Source: Mycobacterium sp.
GTDB taxonomy: Bacteria > Actinomycetota > Actinomycetes > Mycobacteriales > Mycobacteriaceae
NCBI GenBank assembly: GCA_023264735.1
Contig: JAHFVD010000057.1
Location: 1 to 49,063 of the forward strand
Reading direction: 5' to 3'
DNA length: 49,063 nucleotides
How positions within the stretch are numbered: the stretch's first letter is position 1; each line of letters starts with the position of its first letter. Shown in pieces: positions 1 through 8,776 of this stretch. Both the position numbers and the translations under genes were made by a program. Below the pieces are notes generated by a model that saw only the letters and a list, made by a program, of their open reading frames with translations, made no database searches and had not been told where the DNA came from.

Positions 1-113
1 CGGCGGCCATAGCGGCAGGGAAACGCCCGGACCCATCCCGAACCCGGAAGCTAAGCCTGCCAGCGCCGATGATACTACCCAACACGGGTGGAAAAGTAGG
101 ACACCGCCGAACA
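1..113 (+). rRNA. rrf: 5S ribosomal RNA (5' end cut off)
   Basis: The sequence matches mycobacterial 5S rRNA, including the CCCGAACCCGGAAGCTAAG core and the GTGGAAAAGTAGGACACCGCCG 3' half read in two parts. The first bases (CGGCGG) pair with CCGCCG near 104-109 to form helix I, so only a few 5' nucleotides lie outside the window. It is the last gene of an rRNA operon. In M. tuberculosis the rRNA operon is likewise followed by ogt. Confidence 0.96.
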
Positions 114-123
114 CAATTTAAGT

Positions 124-157
124 CCTGTGCCCCCCAATTTCGATTGGGGGGCACAGG
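124..157 (+). terminator. rRNA operon terminator hairpin
   Basis: A perfect 15-bp stem (CCTGTGCCCCCCAAT paired with its complement) is closed by a TTCG tetraloop. It starts about 10 nt after the 5S end and is followed by a moderately T-rich stretch. This is a classic strong terminator of the rRNA operon. Confidence 0.9.
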
Positions 158-193
158 CATTTCTAATTCAATTCCCTTTTATTGCGTATTTCC

Positions 194-868
194 CTAGAGC
201 GCGTTGGCGCCAGAATAGATAAGTCCGGCGCCCAGAAGGGCAAAGACAGTCAGGGACAATACGCGTTGACGCCGTTGCATCCAATCGCGGAATGCGGCAA
301 GAAGGCGGTCAATTCGATGTGTCCATATTGCGTAGCCGAGAATCGGCACTGCCGCAGTTGAGCCGCCGACGAGCGTGAAATACGTGACCGCCCCTGCTAT
401 TCCAGCCGCATTCAACGGCGATGAGCCGATGATGTAGCCCGCCGCAGCGCACGCCGCAACCACTTTGATGTTGATCACCGTCAGGACGACACCGGTGGCT
501 GCGGCACCCAGGGGTGTGATCCGCTTGATGCGGCCGGCCCAACGGGGACTATCCGTCTTCGATTGCGATCGGTGCCAATAGATCACGCCGCCGACCAATG
601 CCAGCAGCCCGAGACCGATGCGCAGCCAGCCCGTCCACGACGGTGCCGGCCCATCCAGCTTGTGCACCAGCTGGGGCACCTGCAGGAACGCCACGGTGAT
701 CGCCGCCTTGCCCACCAACCAGCCCGCAATGAAGGCCAGGCCCACCGGTCGTGGCCGATCGCTGTGCACGACCAGTGCAACGGCCGGAAGAACGGTGATG
801 GGCGAGAGGGCCACCACGGCGGCTAGCGCTGTGAGTTCGCCGAGTAGCGGTAGCCATCCGTGCCACAT
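194..868 (-). CDS. GAP/Sap-family integral membrane protein
   Basis: A 224-residue protein with about six hydrophobic segments: N-terminal around 9-34, then 42-63, 80-98, 118-145, 150-178 and 203-222. The N-terminal pattern LSPITVLPAVALV and the overall length fit the mycobacterial GAP family (Sap-like, LysE-superfamily fold). Members such as Sap assist transport of surface glycolipids or sulfolipids. The substrate cannot be read from the sequence. The gene runs toward the rRNA operon and stands alone, with about 200 bp upstream before the ogt/alkA pair. Family assignment is fairly secure; the specific role is inference. Confidence 0.75.
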   Translation of the reverse strand: MWHGWLPLLGELTALAAVVALSPITVLPAVALVVHSDRPRPVGLAFIAGWLVGKAAITVAFLQVPQLVHKLDGPAPSWTGWLRIGLGLLALVGGVIYWHRSQSKTDSPRWAGRIKRITPLGAAATGVVLTVINIKVVAACAAAGYIIGSSPLNAAGIAGAVTYFTLVGGSTAAVPILGYAIWTHRIDRLLAAFRDWMQRRQRVLSLTVFALLGAGLIYSGANAL

Positions 869-1021
869 CGTTGTCCGTCGCCTCTCATGGCACCACGCCG
901 TGAATTGGCGTCAATTTTGCCTCGCCGGTCTCGCCCCGCCGGTCGACCCGTCGGCCTCGGCTCACCCACTCCGCGACGTCGCCCATTGTGAGCTGCAGGT
1001 CCGGCATGATTCGCGGCTTTC

Positions 1022-1038
1022 CTCAGAATTGTTCTGAG
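1022..1038. terminator. Short perfect palindrome downstream of ogt
   Basis: CTCAGAA-TTG-TTCTGAG is a 7-bp inverted repeat with a 3-nt centre, 27 bp beyond the ogt stop codon. It lies in the 196-bp gap between ogt and the GAP-family gene, which holds no credible ORF. It could be a weak terminator for ogt or an operator for the GAP gene; no T-run follows on either strand. Confidence 0.35.
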
Positions 1039-1064
1039 CGAATGGAAGTCGCAGAGGGATGGAC

Positions 1065-1565
1065 TCAGTCGAACAAGGTGGCCGATTCCCGGACCCGTTC
1101 CAACGCCAACAGCTGCCGCTTGCGGTCCAGCCCGCCGCCATATCCGGTCAATCCACCCGTCGAGCCGATCACCCGATGGCACGGCACGATGATGCCGATC
1201 GGATTGCGGCCATTCGCCAATCCCACGGCTCGTGAGGCGCCGGGTGATCCGATTTGCATGGCGACTTCGCCGTAGGTCCGTGTCTCGCCGTAGGGAATCG
1301 TGCGCAGTGCGGCCCATACCTTCCGCTGGAAGTCCGTCCCGGCGAGGTCCAGGTCGAGCTCGAACTCGGTGAGTTCGCCCGCGAAATAGGCTGCCAGCTG
1401 CTCGACCGCCTCGGTGAACACCTCAGCCTCGGCCGGCCGCCACTCGGATCGGTCGGGCTCGTGGGTTTGATCCACCATCCGCAGATGCATCAACGTCGAT
1501 CCGGTGCCGGCCAGCGTGAGCGGCCCGACCGGGCTGTCGATGGTTCGGTAGTGCATCGTCGTCAT
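1065..1565 (-). CDS. ogt: Methylated-DNA--protein-cysteine methyltransferase
   Basis: Suicide repair enzyme that moves the alkyl group from O6-alkylguanine in DNA to its own cysteine. The 166-residue protein has the diagnostic active-site motif IVPCHRVIG with acceptor Cys129, and the helix-turn-helix/arginine-finger segment GSPGASRAVGLANGRNP just before it. Start choice: ATG at 1565 overlaps the stop codon of the upstream alkA gene as TGATG, which implies translational coupling. A second in-frame ATG lies three codons later. The pairing with an AdaA-AlkA fusion, as in Rv1316c-Rv1317c, makes a compact alkylation-damage operon. Confidence 0.95.
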   Translation of the reverse strand: MTTMHYRTIDSPVGPLTLAGTGSTLMHLRMVDQTHEPDRSEWRPAEAEVFTEAVEQLAAYFAGELTEFELDLDLAGTDFQRKVWAALRTIPYGETRTYGEVAMQIGSPGASRAVGLANGRNPIGIIVPCHRVIGSTGGLTGYGGGLDRKRQLLALERVRESATLFD

Positions 1566-3055
1566 CACATCGTCTCCTTCGGTGGCCACTGATTCACAGA
1601 ATGGTCGAGGGTCGTCCACAGATGCTGCACCGCGTACGACCGCCACGGTCGCCAGCGTGCACTGTGTGCGGTCAGCGCCCGCACTTCGGCCGCCAGGCCG
1701 AGTTGCTCGGCCGCCAGCCGCACGCCGAGATCGCTGGCGGGGAAGGCATCGGGATCGCCAAGCCCCCGCATCGCCACGATCTCCGCGGTCCACGGCCCGA
1801 TGCCGGGCAGCGCCAGCAGCTGCTGACGCGCCACCTCCCAATCGCAGCCGGGATTCACGGTCAGTTCGCCGGTGGCGAGCGCCGCGATCAGCCCCGTCAG
1901 CGAGCGCCGGCGGGCGGCCGGCATCGCCAGATGGGCGGGATCGATATCGGCGAGCTGGGCGACGCTGGGGAACGTGTGGGCCAGTCCGCCATGCGGATCG
2001 GTCACCGGGCTGCCGTAGGCGCTGACCAGCCGGGCGGCATGGGTTCGGGCCGCCTTGGTCGACACCTGCTGCCCGAGCACGGCCCGCACCGTCAGCTCCT
2101 CTTCGTCGACGGTGCGGGGGATGCGCTGCCCGGGCGCCTTGGCCACCACGTCTCTCAGGTCGGCGTCGGCGCCCAGCACGTCGATGACGGCTTCGGGGTC
2201 AGCGTCGAGGTCCAGCAGCCGCCGGCACCGGGCGATCGCAGTCGACAGGTCGCGGACCTGCTCGAGTACCAGCGTGCACCGCACATGGTCGGGCTGCGGT
2301 GTCAGGCTGACCACCCCGTACCCCGAGGGCAGCCGCAGGGTGCGGCGGTAGGCGCCGTCGCGTACTTCTTCGCAGCCCGGTACCGCGCCGGCCGCCAGAT
2401 GCCCGAACACACCCTCGTACGCGAACGGCCTCCGCACCGGCAGTCGCAGCGACAGTGCCTGCCCGCCCGGCGCACTGCCATGCCGGTCTCGGTGGATGGT
2501 CTTGTGCCGCAGCGCCGTCGGCGTCATATCGCAGGCCGCTCGGAGGGTGTCGTTGAACTGCCGGATGCTGGCGAAGCCCGCCGCGAACGCGATATCACTG
2601 AACGGCATGTCGGTGGTCTCGATGAGCACCCGCGCCGTCTGCACCCGCTGGGCCCGGGCCAGGGCCAGTGGACCGGCCCCCACCTCGGCCTGCAGCATGC
2701 GCTCGAGTTGGCGGGTTGTGTACCCCAGCCGGGCCGCCAAACCGGTGACCCCTTCGCGGTCCACCGCGCCGTCGGTGATCAGCCGCATCGCCCGGGCGAC
2801 GGCGTCTCCCCGGCCGTTCCACTCCGGCGAGCCCGGCGACGCGTCGGGACGGCATCTCTTGCAGGCCCGGAAGCCCGCCCGCTGGGCAGCCGCCGAGCTG
2901 GGATAGAAGCAGACGTTGCGGGCCAGCGGTAGGCGCACCGGGCAGCTGGGCCGGCAGTAGATACCGGTGGTCTTGACCGCGGTGACGAACCATCCGTCGA
3001 ACCGGGAGTCCTTGGACTGCACGGCCCGGTAGCAGTGGTCGAAATCGTCATGCAT
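1565..3055 (-). CDS. alkA: AdaA-AlkA fusion: methylation-responsive regulator and 3-methyladenine DNA glycosylase
   Basis: A 496-residue fusion. Residues 1-80 form an Ada-type zinc/methyl-acceptor domain with Cys34, Cys38, Cys65 and Cys68 (YCRPSC and ACKRC); Cys34 corresponds to the methylphosphotriester acceptor of E. coli Ada. Residues about 85-185 are an AraC-type double HTH. The rest is an AlkA N-domain and a helix-hairpin-helix glycosylase domain with LPGIGPWTAEI followed by the catalytic-Asp segment FPASDLGVR. It should sense methylated DNA backbone, activate its own operon and excise alkylated bases. It is the first gene of the alkA-ogt pair. Matches Rv1317c in architecture. Confidence 0.93.
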   Translation of the reverse strand: MHDDFDHCYRAVQSKDSRFDGWFVTAVKTTGIYCRPSCPVRLPLARNVCFYPSSAAAQRAGFRACKRCRPDASPGSPEWNGRGDAVARAMRLITDGAVDREGVTGLAARLGYTTRQLERMLQAEVGAGPLALARAQRVQTARVLIETTDMPFSDIAFAAGFASIRQFNDTLRAACDMTPTALRHKTIHRDRHGSAPGGQALSLRLPVRRPFAYEGVFGHLAAGAVPGCEEVRDGAYRRTLRLPSGYGVVSLTPQPDHVRCTLVLEQVRDLSTAIARCRRLLDLDADPEAVIDVLGADADLRDVVAKAPGQRIPRTVDEEELTVRAVLGQQVSTKAARTHAARLVSAYGSPVTDPHGGLAHTFPSVAQLADIDPAHLAMPAARRRSLTGLIAALATGELTVNPGCDWEVARQQLLALPGIGPWTAEIVAMRGLGDPDAFPASDLGVRLAAEQLGLAAEVRALTAHSARWRPWRSYAVQHLWTTLDHSVNQWPPKETM

Positions 3056-3121
3056 ATCTGGAACTTTGACACGCCGGCACCGACAGTACTAGCGGAAAAC
3101 CGACATCGTGGTCGGCCGCTG

Positions 3122-3796
3122 CTAACCCACCGCGGCCTGCACGGGCTGATCGCCCCAGCCTGAGTTGCCCACCAGATCCAAGAAGCTGACCGATGGCCCG
3201 CCGTTGATCAGCTGATCCAGGTGGGCGGGAAACGAGAACGGCGGCGCCTTCATCGGGTTGGCCCGGGTGCCGTCGGCGATCGCCGACGCGATCGCATACC
3301 CCAGATCGTGGCGAGGCCACGCGGCGTGCACTCGCTCTGCGAACCCGGCCGATAGCCGGTGCTTGTCGAATCCGTTGATGTCCAACGCGATTCCGAGGTG
3401 CGAAACCGCATGCACCGGACCGAATCGGTGCGCCAGCCCGACGCTGGTATGCAGTGCGATCGTTTGCCACACGGTCTGCACCGTGTCATCGCCGACGTCA
3501 TGTTCGCGGAGGAAGCGGGCCGCGGCATCGGCCCCGTCGACCTCGAAACGCTGGTCTCCACCACCGACGTCGGTGACGCCCAGATCATGCAAGACGCAAC
3601 TGAGGAAGACGAGTTCGTCGTCGTAGTCGACCCCGGCGCGCAGACCGTCGGCGGCCGCGAGCTCACGGCCGAACAGGTAGCTGCGGACACAGTGGTTGGT
3701 GATGTATGCGGGGGAGGCGTCGGTTGCGAGCTGCAGTGCAGCCGAACAGATGTCGGAGTCCGGGAAGCCCCACTGGGCTGAATCGCTGACGGTCAT
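3122..3796 (-). CDS. HD-domain hydrolase (cyanamide-hydratase-like)
   Basis: A 224-residue protein with an HD metal-dependent phosphohydrolase fold: conserved NHCVRSYLFG, the HD pair in VLHDLGVTD, and LHTSVGLAHR further on. This resembles the cyanamide hydratase-like HD family common in actinobacteria; the substrate is unknown. Start choice: the reading frame stays open upstream into remnants of a GlxA-type regulator, but family-like sequence starts at MTVSDSAQWGFPD, so ATG at 3796 is preferred. Only a weak Shine-Dalgarno precedes it. An alternative is that a 400-residue HTH-HD fusion starting near 4324 is made, but I consider that an accident of pseudogene decay. Confidence 0.75.
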   Translation of the reverse strand: MTVSDSAQWGFPDSDICSAALQLATDASPAYITNHCVRSYLFGRELAAADGLRAGVDYDDELVFLSCVLHDLGVTDVGGGDQRFEVDGADAAARFLREHDVGDDTVQTVWQTIALHTSVGLAHRFGPVHAVSHLGIALDINGFDKHRLSAGFAERVHAAWPRHDLGYAIASAIADGTRANPMKAPPFSFPAHLDQLINGGPSVSFLDLVGNSGWGDQPVQAAVG

Positions 3797-4612
3797 CCCA
3801 TCACGGTGCCCAACCCGAGCCCGGCGCACCAGTGGCTCACATGCCGGGTACCCCTCGGATCGGGACACCAGCCGGCCGCGGAAGGTGTTGCGGTAGGTCT
3901 GCGGTGCCACGCCGGTGAGGCGGCGAAACTGTTCACGGAAGTTGGCCGGCGAGCTGAAGCCCACCAGGCGCCCGATTTTCGGCACGCCTTCGGCCGTGCT
4001 CTCCAGCAATTGCTGCGCATGACGCACCCGCCCGTCGGTCACCCACTGCATGGGAGTCTGACCCATCTCGGACTGGAATCGCCGGTTGAGGGTGCGAATG
4101 CTCATCGCCCCTGCGCTCGCGATATCGGCGAGGGTGAGCTCTGTGGAGGCATTCTGCTCGATCCAGGCCAGCACGATATCCAAGGTATCGTGTGCGGCAA
4201 TAGTGTTGGCGGGCAGCTGATTACGGACGATGAACTGCGCCTGCCCGCCGCTTCGGTGCAGCGGCGCGACCGCAAGCCGCGCCGCGGTCGCGGCGACCGA
4301 GGAGCCGTGATCACGCTGCACCATGTGCAGGCACAGATCGAGACCCGCTGAGGCGCCGGCCGAGGTGAGGATCTGCGGCCACCCAGTGGGTGGTGGCCCG
4401 GCGTCCGTCGAGCAGCCCCGCGGCGATCACGTCGGCGGGAACGTCGGTGGCGACGCGTAGCGGGCCCGCCGTGACCATCGGTGTGGCCGCGCAGACCAGC
4501 ACGCGGTAGCCGTTGATCCCATCCGGCAGCGGCACCCGGCTGAATACCTCTACCGCAGTGGCCAAGTCGAATGCGATGACATCGTCCAGCGCGGTGGCCG
4601 GATTCAGGCGGG
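3797..4612 (-). pseudogene. Decayed GlxA-family (DJ-1/PfpI plus AraC HTH) regulator
   Basis: In 5'-3' order on the minus strand: a DJ-1-type start (ALDDVIAFDLATAVEVFSR) without a start codon, abutting the cyclase stop. Next comes GPLRVATDV, then an abrupt jump to AAGLLDGRRATTHW, losing the nucleophile-elbow part of the domain. A second jump with a frame change near 4365-4385 leads to ILTSAGASAGLDLCLHM in another frame. The AraC-type HTH follows intact (LTLADIASAGAMSIRTLNRRF through RNTFR), but its original stop has gone and the frame runs into the HD gene. Two deletions, a frameshift and a lost start and stop indicate a dead gene. Deletion sizes are judged against remembered family members. 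Confidence 0.8.
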
Positions 4613-6208
4613 TACTGCCAGCCGGGTCGGCTGGTCGTGGCCGCGCAACGTCACCGTCTCGCCGAGGCTCCAGTGCGCGCGCTCCTGCTCACTGGCATTC
4701 TCGACCGTCACCGCCGACGCCAGCACTCGGCTGTCGCCGGTCTTGGCCAGCTCCGACAGGCGTGCGGCCTCATTGACCGGTCCGCCGATCACGGTGTACT
4801 CGAATCGCTCGTTGGCACCCACGTTGCCGGCCACCACCTGCCCGGCAGTGACCCCGATGCCCGCGGGGCATTCGGGGACCTCGCGGTCCAGCCGCCGCAC
4901 GATCGTACGGGCCGCGGCCAGTGCGTCGTCTTCCGGTTTCTCCAACGTGACAGGGGCGCCAAAGATCGCCAGCGTCGCGTCGCCTTCGAACTTGTTGACG
5001 ATCCCGTGGTGGCGGTCGACCTCCTCGACGACGACGGCGAAGAACCGGTTGAGCAGTTCGACCACCTCGATTGGCGGCAGCGTGCTGACCAGTTGGGTGG
5101 ATTGGACGATGTCGACGAAAAGCACTGCCACATGGCGCTCTTCGCCACCCAGCGTGGGCCGCTGCAGTTCGGCCGCCGCGGCGACCTCGCGGCCGACATG
5201 GCGGCCGAACAGATCGCGCACCCGCTCGCGTTCCCGAAGCCCGTTCACCATCGAGTTGAATCCGCGTTGCAGCTCGCCGAGTTCGGTGCCGTCGAACACA
5301 ACGAGGTTGGCGCTCAGATCGCCCTCCTCGACGCGTTTGAGCGCCGAGCGCACCACGCGCACCGGAGTCGCGGTGAGCCAGGCGAGAATCCACATCAAGA
5401 GGAAGCCGAACACCAGCGCCGCCAGCGAGATGATGATGATCGCGACTTCCAGCTGCGTCCTGGTGAGATTCTTCAGGAGCAACGAAAACATTGCGGTCAG
5501 ACCGATTCCGATCATCGGCGCCCCGGAGACCAGCATCCACACCGTCATCGTGCGGCCCATGATCCCGGGCGCCAGGCGGTGCGGCGGCGGCCCCGCCGCC
5601 AGTGCCTGGGCCGCCACCGGGCGCAGCGCGAACTCGGTGAACATGTAGGCGCCGGTGGACACCAGGATCCCGCAGAAGCCGACCCCGAGGGCGATCCGGG
5701 GGATGAACGCGGTGTCGTACAGGCCGTAGAGGATGGTGAACGCCACGGTGCCCACCGCCCAGAGCGTCAGCTGGGCCATGGCGACCCGCCACGGGGTGAA
5801 AAACGCGTTGCGTTGGTCGACTCGTGTCGGCGTACGCCCCTCGACGGCCCAGCGGAGGTCGTTAACCGTGCGGGTGGTGATCCACCAGCTGCCGAAGGCC
5901 AGCGCGAACGCGGCATAGGCGGGGGCGACCGCGTAGGTGAGCCAGGGCGGCACGTCGTGGAACACGCTGGGCACCGGGAACGCCACGGTCACGAACAGTG
6001 CTGCCACCAGGATGCCGAGGACGTTCACCGTCAGCAGAGACACAGTGACCAGCGTCTGGATTCGGACCCGCCGGCGGGCGGGGCTTTCGTTCACCTTGCC
6101 CAGCAGCAACGACCCGTAGGCCGGTGTGCCGGCCAGTCGGCCGCTCTGCCGGGTCACCCGTTCCAGAACCCGGCCCAACCGCTGCGCAACGCTGGGGTGG
6201 GAACTCAT
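4604..6208 (-). CDS. Membrane class III adenylate cyclase with HAMP domain
   Basis: Synthesises cAMP at the membrane. The 534-residue protein has about six TM segments (50-80, 88-110, 143-165, 170-192, 222-248, 255-282), a HAMP linker (about 280-332) and a C-terminal cyclase domain. Metal-binding aspartates are Asp366 (LFVDIVQST) and Asp410 (KFEGDATLAIFG). Lys406 and Thr472 (FEYTVIG) sit at the substrate-specifying positions, a Lys/Thr pair as in class IIIb enzymes. Asn479 and Arg483 of VNEAARL are the transition-state residues. Architecture and position match the Rv1318c/Rv1319c/Rv1320c family, but only one copy is present here. It is divergent from nucS, with a 49-bp shared promoter gap. 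Confidence 0.9.
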   Translation of the reverse strand: MSSHPSVAQRLGRVLERVTRQSGRLAGTPAYGSLLLGKVNESPARRRVRIQTLVTVSLLTVNVLGILVAALFVTVAFPVPSVFHDVPPWLTYAVAPAYAAFALAFGSWWITTRTVNDLRWAVEGRTPTRVDQRNAFFTPWRVAMAQLTLWAVGTVAFTILYGLYDTAFIPRIALGVGFCGILVSTGAYMFTEFALRPVAAQALAAGPPPHRLAPGIMGRTMTVWMLVSGAPMIGIGLTAMFSLLLKNLTRTQLEVAIIIISLAALVFGFLLMWILAWLTATPVRVVRSALKRVEEGDLSANLVVFDGTELGELQRGFNSMVNGLRERERVRDLFGRHVGREVAAAAELQRPTLGGEERHVAVLFVDIVQSTQLVSTLPPIEVVELLNRFFAVVVEEVDRHHGIVNKFEGDATLAIFGAPVTLEKPEDDALAAARTIVRRLDREVPECPAGIGVTAGQVVAGNVGANERFEYTVIGGPVNEAARLSELAKTGDSRVLASAVTVENASEQERAHWSLGETVTLRGHDQPTRLAVPA

Positions 6209-6257
6209 GGTGGCGTCAGCCTAATTCGTCGCGGTGCGCAGACCCTAAGCTTGTGCG

Positions 6258-6932
6258 GTGCGCCTCGTGATCGCTCAATGCACCGTCGACTACGTCGGCC
6301 GTCTCACCGCCCACCTGCCCTCTGCTCGCCGGCTGCTGCTGATCAAGGCCGACGGCTCGGTCAGCGTGCACGCTGATGATCGCGCCTACAAGCCGCTGAA
6401 CTGGATGAGCCCGCCCTGCTGGCTCACCGAGGAGACGCCGGACGATTCTTTGCCGGTGTGGGTCGTGGAGAACAAGACCGGTGAGCAGCTTCGCATCACC
6501 GTCGAAAGCATCGAGCACGACTCCAGCCACGAGCTCGGGATCGACCCCGGGCTGGTGAAGGACGGTGTCGAAGCCCATCTGCAGAAGCTGCTGGCCGAGC
6601 ACATCGAGCTGCTGGGTGACGGCTACACGTTGGTTCGGCGGGAATTCATGACCGCGATCGGCCCGGTGGACATCCTGTGCCGCGACGACGAGGGCCGCAC
6701 GGTCGCGGTGGAGATCAAGCGCCGCGGCGAGATTGACGGCGTCGAGCAACTGACGCGCTACCTCGAACTGCTCAACCGCGACAGCTTGCTGGCCCCGGTC
6801 AGCGGCGTGTTCGCTGCCCAGCAGATCAAGCCGCAGGCGCGCACCCTGGCCACTGATCGTGGGATACGTTGTGTCACTCTCGATTACGACGTCATGCGCG
6901 GTATGGACAGCGACGAGTTCCGGCTCTTCTGA
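6258..6932 (+). CDS. nucS: Mismatch-specific endonuclease NucS/EndoMS
   Basis: Cuts both strands at mismatches and provides non-canonical mismatch repair in bacteria lacking MutS/MutL. The 224-residue protein starts at a GTG. The nuclease core shows Asp138 (GPVDILC), Glu152 and Lys154 (VAVEIKRRG), the D-E-K metal site of RecB-like nucleases, followed by [14 protein letters not shown] and QIKPQAR. The N-terminal half is the dimerisation/DNA-binding domain. Length and sequence agree closely with Rv1321. The next small gene overlaps its stop (TGATG), so they are co-translated. Confidence 0.96.
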   Translation: MRLVIAQCTVDYVGRLTAHLPSARRLLLIKADGSVSVHADDRAYKPLNWMSPPCWLTEETPDDSLPVWVVENKTGEQLRITVESIEHDSSHELGIDPGLVKDGVEAHLQKLLAEHIELLGDGYTLVRREFMTAIGPVDILCRDDEGRTVAVEIKRRGEIDGVEQLTRYLELLNRDSLLAPVSGVFAAQQIKPQARTLATDRGIRCVTLDYDVMRGMDSDEFRLF

Positions 6933-7228
6933 TGCCTCGGCGCCGGCCGGAACGTGGGAAGGGGAGCGGCTTGCCGCCGCTGGGGGGCCAGCGCCGAATC
7001 GAGGCGGGCGCCGACGGGTTCGACTACGAGGTGCGACCGGTGCCGGGCGCGCGCGCCGTCAAGAACTATCGCTGCCCCGGATGCGATCACGAAATCCGTT
7101 CGGGAACAGCACATGTCGTGGTGTGGCCGGTCGATCAGGGTGACGCTGGGCTGGCGGACCGACGGCATTGGCACACCGCGTGCTGGGCCAACCGTGCCAC
7201 CCGAAGCCCGACTAGAAAGTGGTCTTAG
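6932..7228 (+). CDS. Small zinc-ribbon-like conserved protein downstream of nucS
   Basis: A 98-residue basic protein whose ATG overlaps the nucS stop. A probable metal site is made by YRCPGCDHEI and HWHTACW (CxxC plus H-x3-C), which resembles a zinc ribbon. The N-terminus is Arg/Lys/Gly-rich and probably disordered. It matches Rv1322 in size and place; such genes are often labelled ATP/GTP-binding protein, but I see no P-loop. Strict coupling to nucS suggests a role with DNA or mismatch repair, which is inference. Its stop overlaps the convergent gene by a few bases. Confidence 0.75.
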   Translation: MPRRRPERGKGSGLPPLGGQRRIEAGADGFDYEVRPVPGARAVKNYRCPGCDHEIRSGTAHVVVWPVDQGDAGLADRRHWHTACWANRATRSPTRKWS

Positions 7229-8100
7229 CCTCTGCCGGAGGGCTTGCGGGCCGGCCGGTCAGTCGCGCTGCGCGAGCCAGCACCCCCGGGTTTCTTGACG
7301 CTGCGCGGCGCCGGGTTCGCGGTGCCTACCCTCGGCGGATCCTTTCGCGCGGTGACCGCGTTCGCGCCGCGGCCCTTCAACTGCGCCCGAGCGGACGTCG
7401 CCGCCGACATCGTTCGCTGACTGCTGGATGCGCTTGGGACCCAAGGTGGTTGGTACGGATCGGGAAACTGGATGCCGGCACCGGTCAGCACCATCTGCGC
7501 GATCACGCCCGGCAAACCGAGCGGACTGGGGCCGTTTCCACTCGCCGGCGTGAACACCCCGATGGAATAGAACGGAGCCCCGGGCACTCCGCCGTTGAGG
7601 AGGCCGTCGACGATACGGGCCGGGATGTTGACGACGGCGTTGACGAGATCGACGGGATCGCCCTTCTTGACGGCGTCGCCGATCTCCGTGAGCGACAGGC
7701 CTGCAGCGGCAACGCCGGACAGGAGTGGGCTTACTGCCGCCAACGCATAGCCGGGGACGAGCAGCGGGCTGAACAGGGCAAGCATGGGGGCAACCGCTGC
7801 CGCCGACCGCAGGACTCCCACCGGGTTCGTCACGATCGCCCCGGCCAACGCGGGCACGACCACGGCGTACTCCCACGCGAGGGCGCCTACGTTGCTGAGT
7901 GTCCGTTGCGCGACTTGGGGATAGAACTCGAGCGGACTCGGCGCAGCGGTGAGCCGCAGCGCCGGTGCGGCGACGGTGATGCTGGTCGCGGTGATGGTGT
8001 GGTGCGGCGGTGACATCGTCGAGGCGGCGAGGACACCTGCCACTGCCAGGGCGGTACCCGACGTCAACAACGAACGTGCGCCTGCAGATTGGACCGACAT
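7225..8100 (-). CDS. Secreted or envelope-associated mycobacterial protein of unknown function
   Basis: A 291-residue protein. Start choice: ATG at 8100 is preceded by a strong AGGAGG, while a longer ORF start at 8139 adds only an Arg-rich tail. The N-terminus has a hydrophobic stretch ([18 protein letters not shown]) that could be a signal peptide or anchor. Several alanine-rich amphipathic/hydrophobic segments follow (about 75-145), then a C-terminal low-complexity tail rich in Arg, Pro, Ser and Lys. The style (PLEFYPQVAQRT, NIPARIVDGLLNGG) recalls GjpA-like mycobacterial envelope proteins, a weak resemblance from memory. No enzyme motif is visible. Confidence 0.6.
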   Translation of the reverse strand: MSVQSAGARSLLTSGTALAVAGVLAASTMSPPHHTITATSITVAAPALRLTAAPSPLEFYPQVAQRTLSNVGALAWEYAVVVPALAGAIVTNPVGVLRSAAAVAPMLALFSPLLVPGYALAAVSPLLSGVAAAGLSLTEIGDAVKKGDPVDLVNAVVNIPARIVDGLLNGGVPGAPFYSIGVFTPASGNGPSPLGLPGVIAQMVLTGAGIQFPDPYQPPWVPSASSSQRTMSAATSARAQLKGRGANAVTARKDPPRVGTANPAPRSVKKPGGAGSRSATDRPARKPSGRG

Positions 8101-8174
8101 GGCTCGCCTCCTGACCGGGCGGCGCCGATAGCGCTGCACCCTGCGGTCAGTGTCAGGCGGAGGAGACCAAATGA

Positions 8175-8196
8175 GTGCAGTAGCTCCCTACTGCAC
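8175..8196 (-). terminator. Perfect hairpin after the epimerase gene
   Basis: GTGCAGTAG and CTACTGCAC form a perfect 9-bp stem with a 4-nt loop, 17 bp past the mce stop on the minus strand and before the secreted-protein gene. On the minus strand it is followed by TCATTT, a short T-rich run. Probably a terminator for mce; an operator role for the next gene is possible. Confidence 0.55.
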
Positions 8197-8212
8197 TTCG
8201 TTCAGCGGCGTA

Positions 8213-8683
8213 CTAGTGCGACGCGGCGGGCTCGACGAGTTCCACCAGGACGCCACCGGCATCCTTGGGGTGGATGAAATTGATGCGCGAGTTGGCCGTT
8301 CCGCGCCGCGGTGCGTCGTAGATCAACCGGACACCCTGGCCGCGCAACTGCTCGGAGATGGCGTCCAGATCGCTGACCCGGTAGGCCATCTGCTGGATGC
8401 CGGGGCCGCGCTTGTCGATGAACTTGGCGATCGTCGACGTCTCGTCGAGTGGGGCCATCAGCTGGATCTGCGCGCAGTCCGCCGCGGCGTTTTTCAGCGA
8501 CAGCATTGCCTCGCGAATACCCTGGTCTTCGTTGATCTCCTCGTGCACCAGGATCATGCCAAGGTGCTCGTGATACCACTGGATGGCCGCATCGAGATCC
8601 GGCACCGCGATGCCGACGTGGTCGACGGCGGTGACGAGCGCACTGGCCAGGACTGGGCGGGCGTCAACTTGCTCAGTGGTCAT
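8213..8683 (-). CDS. mce: Methylmalonyl-CoA epimerase
   Basis: Interconverts (2S)- and (2R)-methylmalonyl-CoA in propionyl-CoA disposal and methyl-branched lipid supply. The 156-residue vicinal-oxygen-chelate protein has two beta-alpha-beta-beta-beta repeats. The first begins AVDHVGIAVPDLDAAIQWY with the metal-ligand His; the second includes GIQQMAYRVSDLDA. The terminal VLVELVEPA supplies the last glutamate ligand. Corresponds to Rv1322A. It is divergent from the thiolase fadA4 across a 93-bp gap, fitting a shared beta-oxidation/propionate context. Confidence 0.93.
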   Translation of the reverse strand: MTTEQVDARPVLASALVTAVDHVGIAVPDLDAAIQWYHEHLGMILVHEEINEDQGIREAMLSLKNAAADCAQIQLMAPLDETSTIAKFIDKRGPGIQQMAYRVSDLDAISEQLRGQGVRLIYDAPRRGTANSRINFIHPKDAGGVLVELVEPAASH

Positions 8684-8776
8684 AACGCAAAGGTAACCTA
8701 ATCAGATCGGATTCAACTACTGGGGGATCCGTGAATAGCCGCATCGAAGCGGCTCAAAACGTGCATGGAGGCAGGA

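Noticed and set aside
3122..4324. 400-residue HTH-HD fusion protein
   Set aside because: The HTH part is the tail of a decayed GlxA gene; the HD family has its own start at 3796. Kept as a finding instead.
4637..6376. 579-codon plus-strand open frame opposite the adenylate cyclase
   Set aside because: Arg/His/Gln-rich antisense shadow; the minus strand has cyclase and HAMP motifs.
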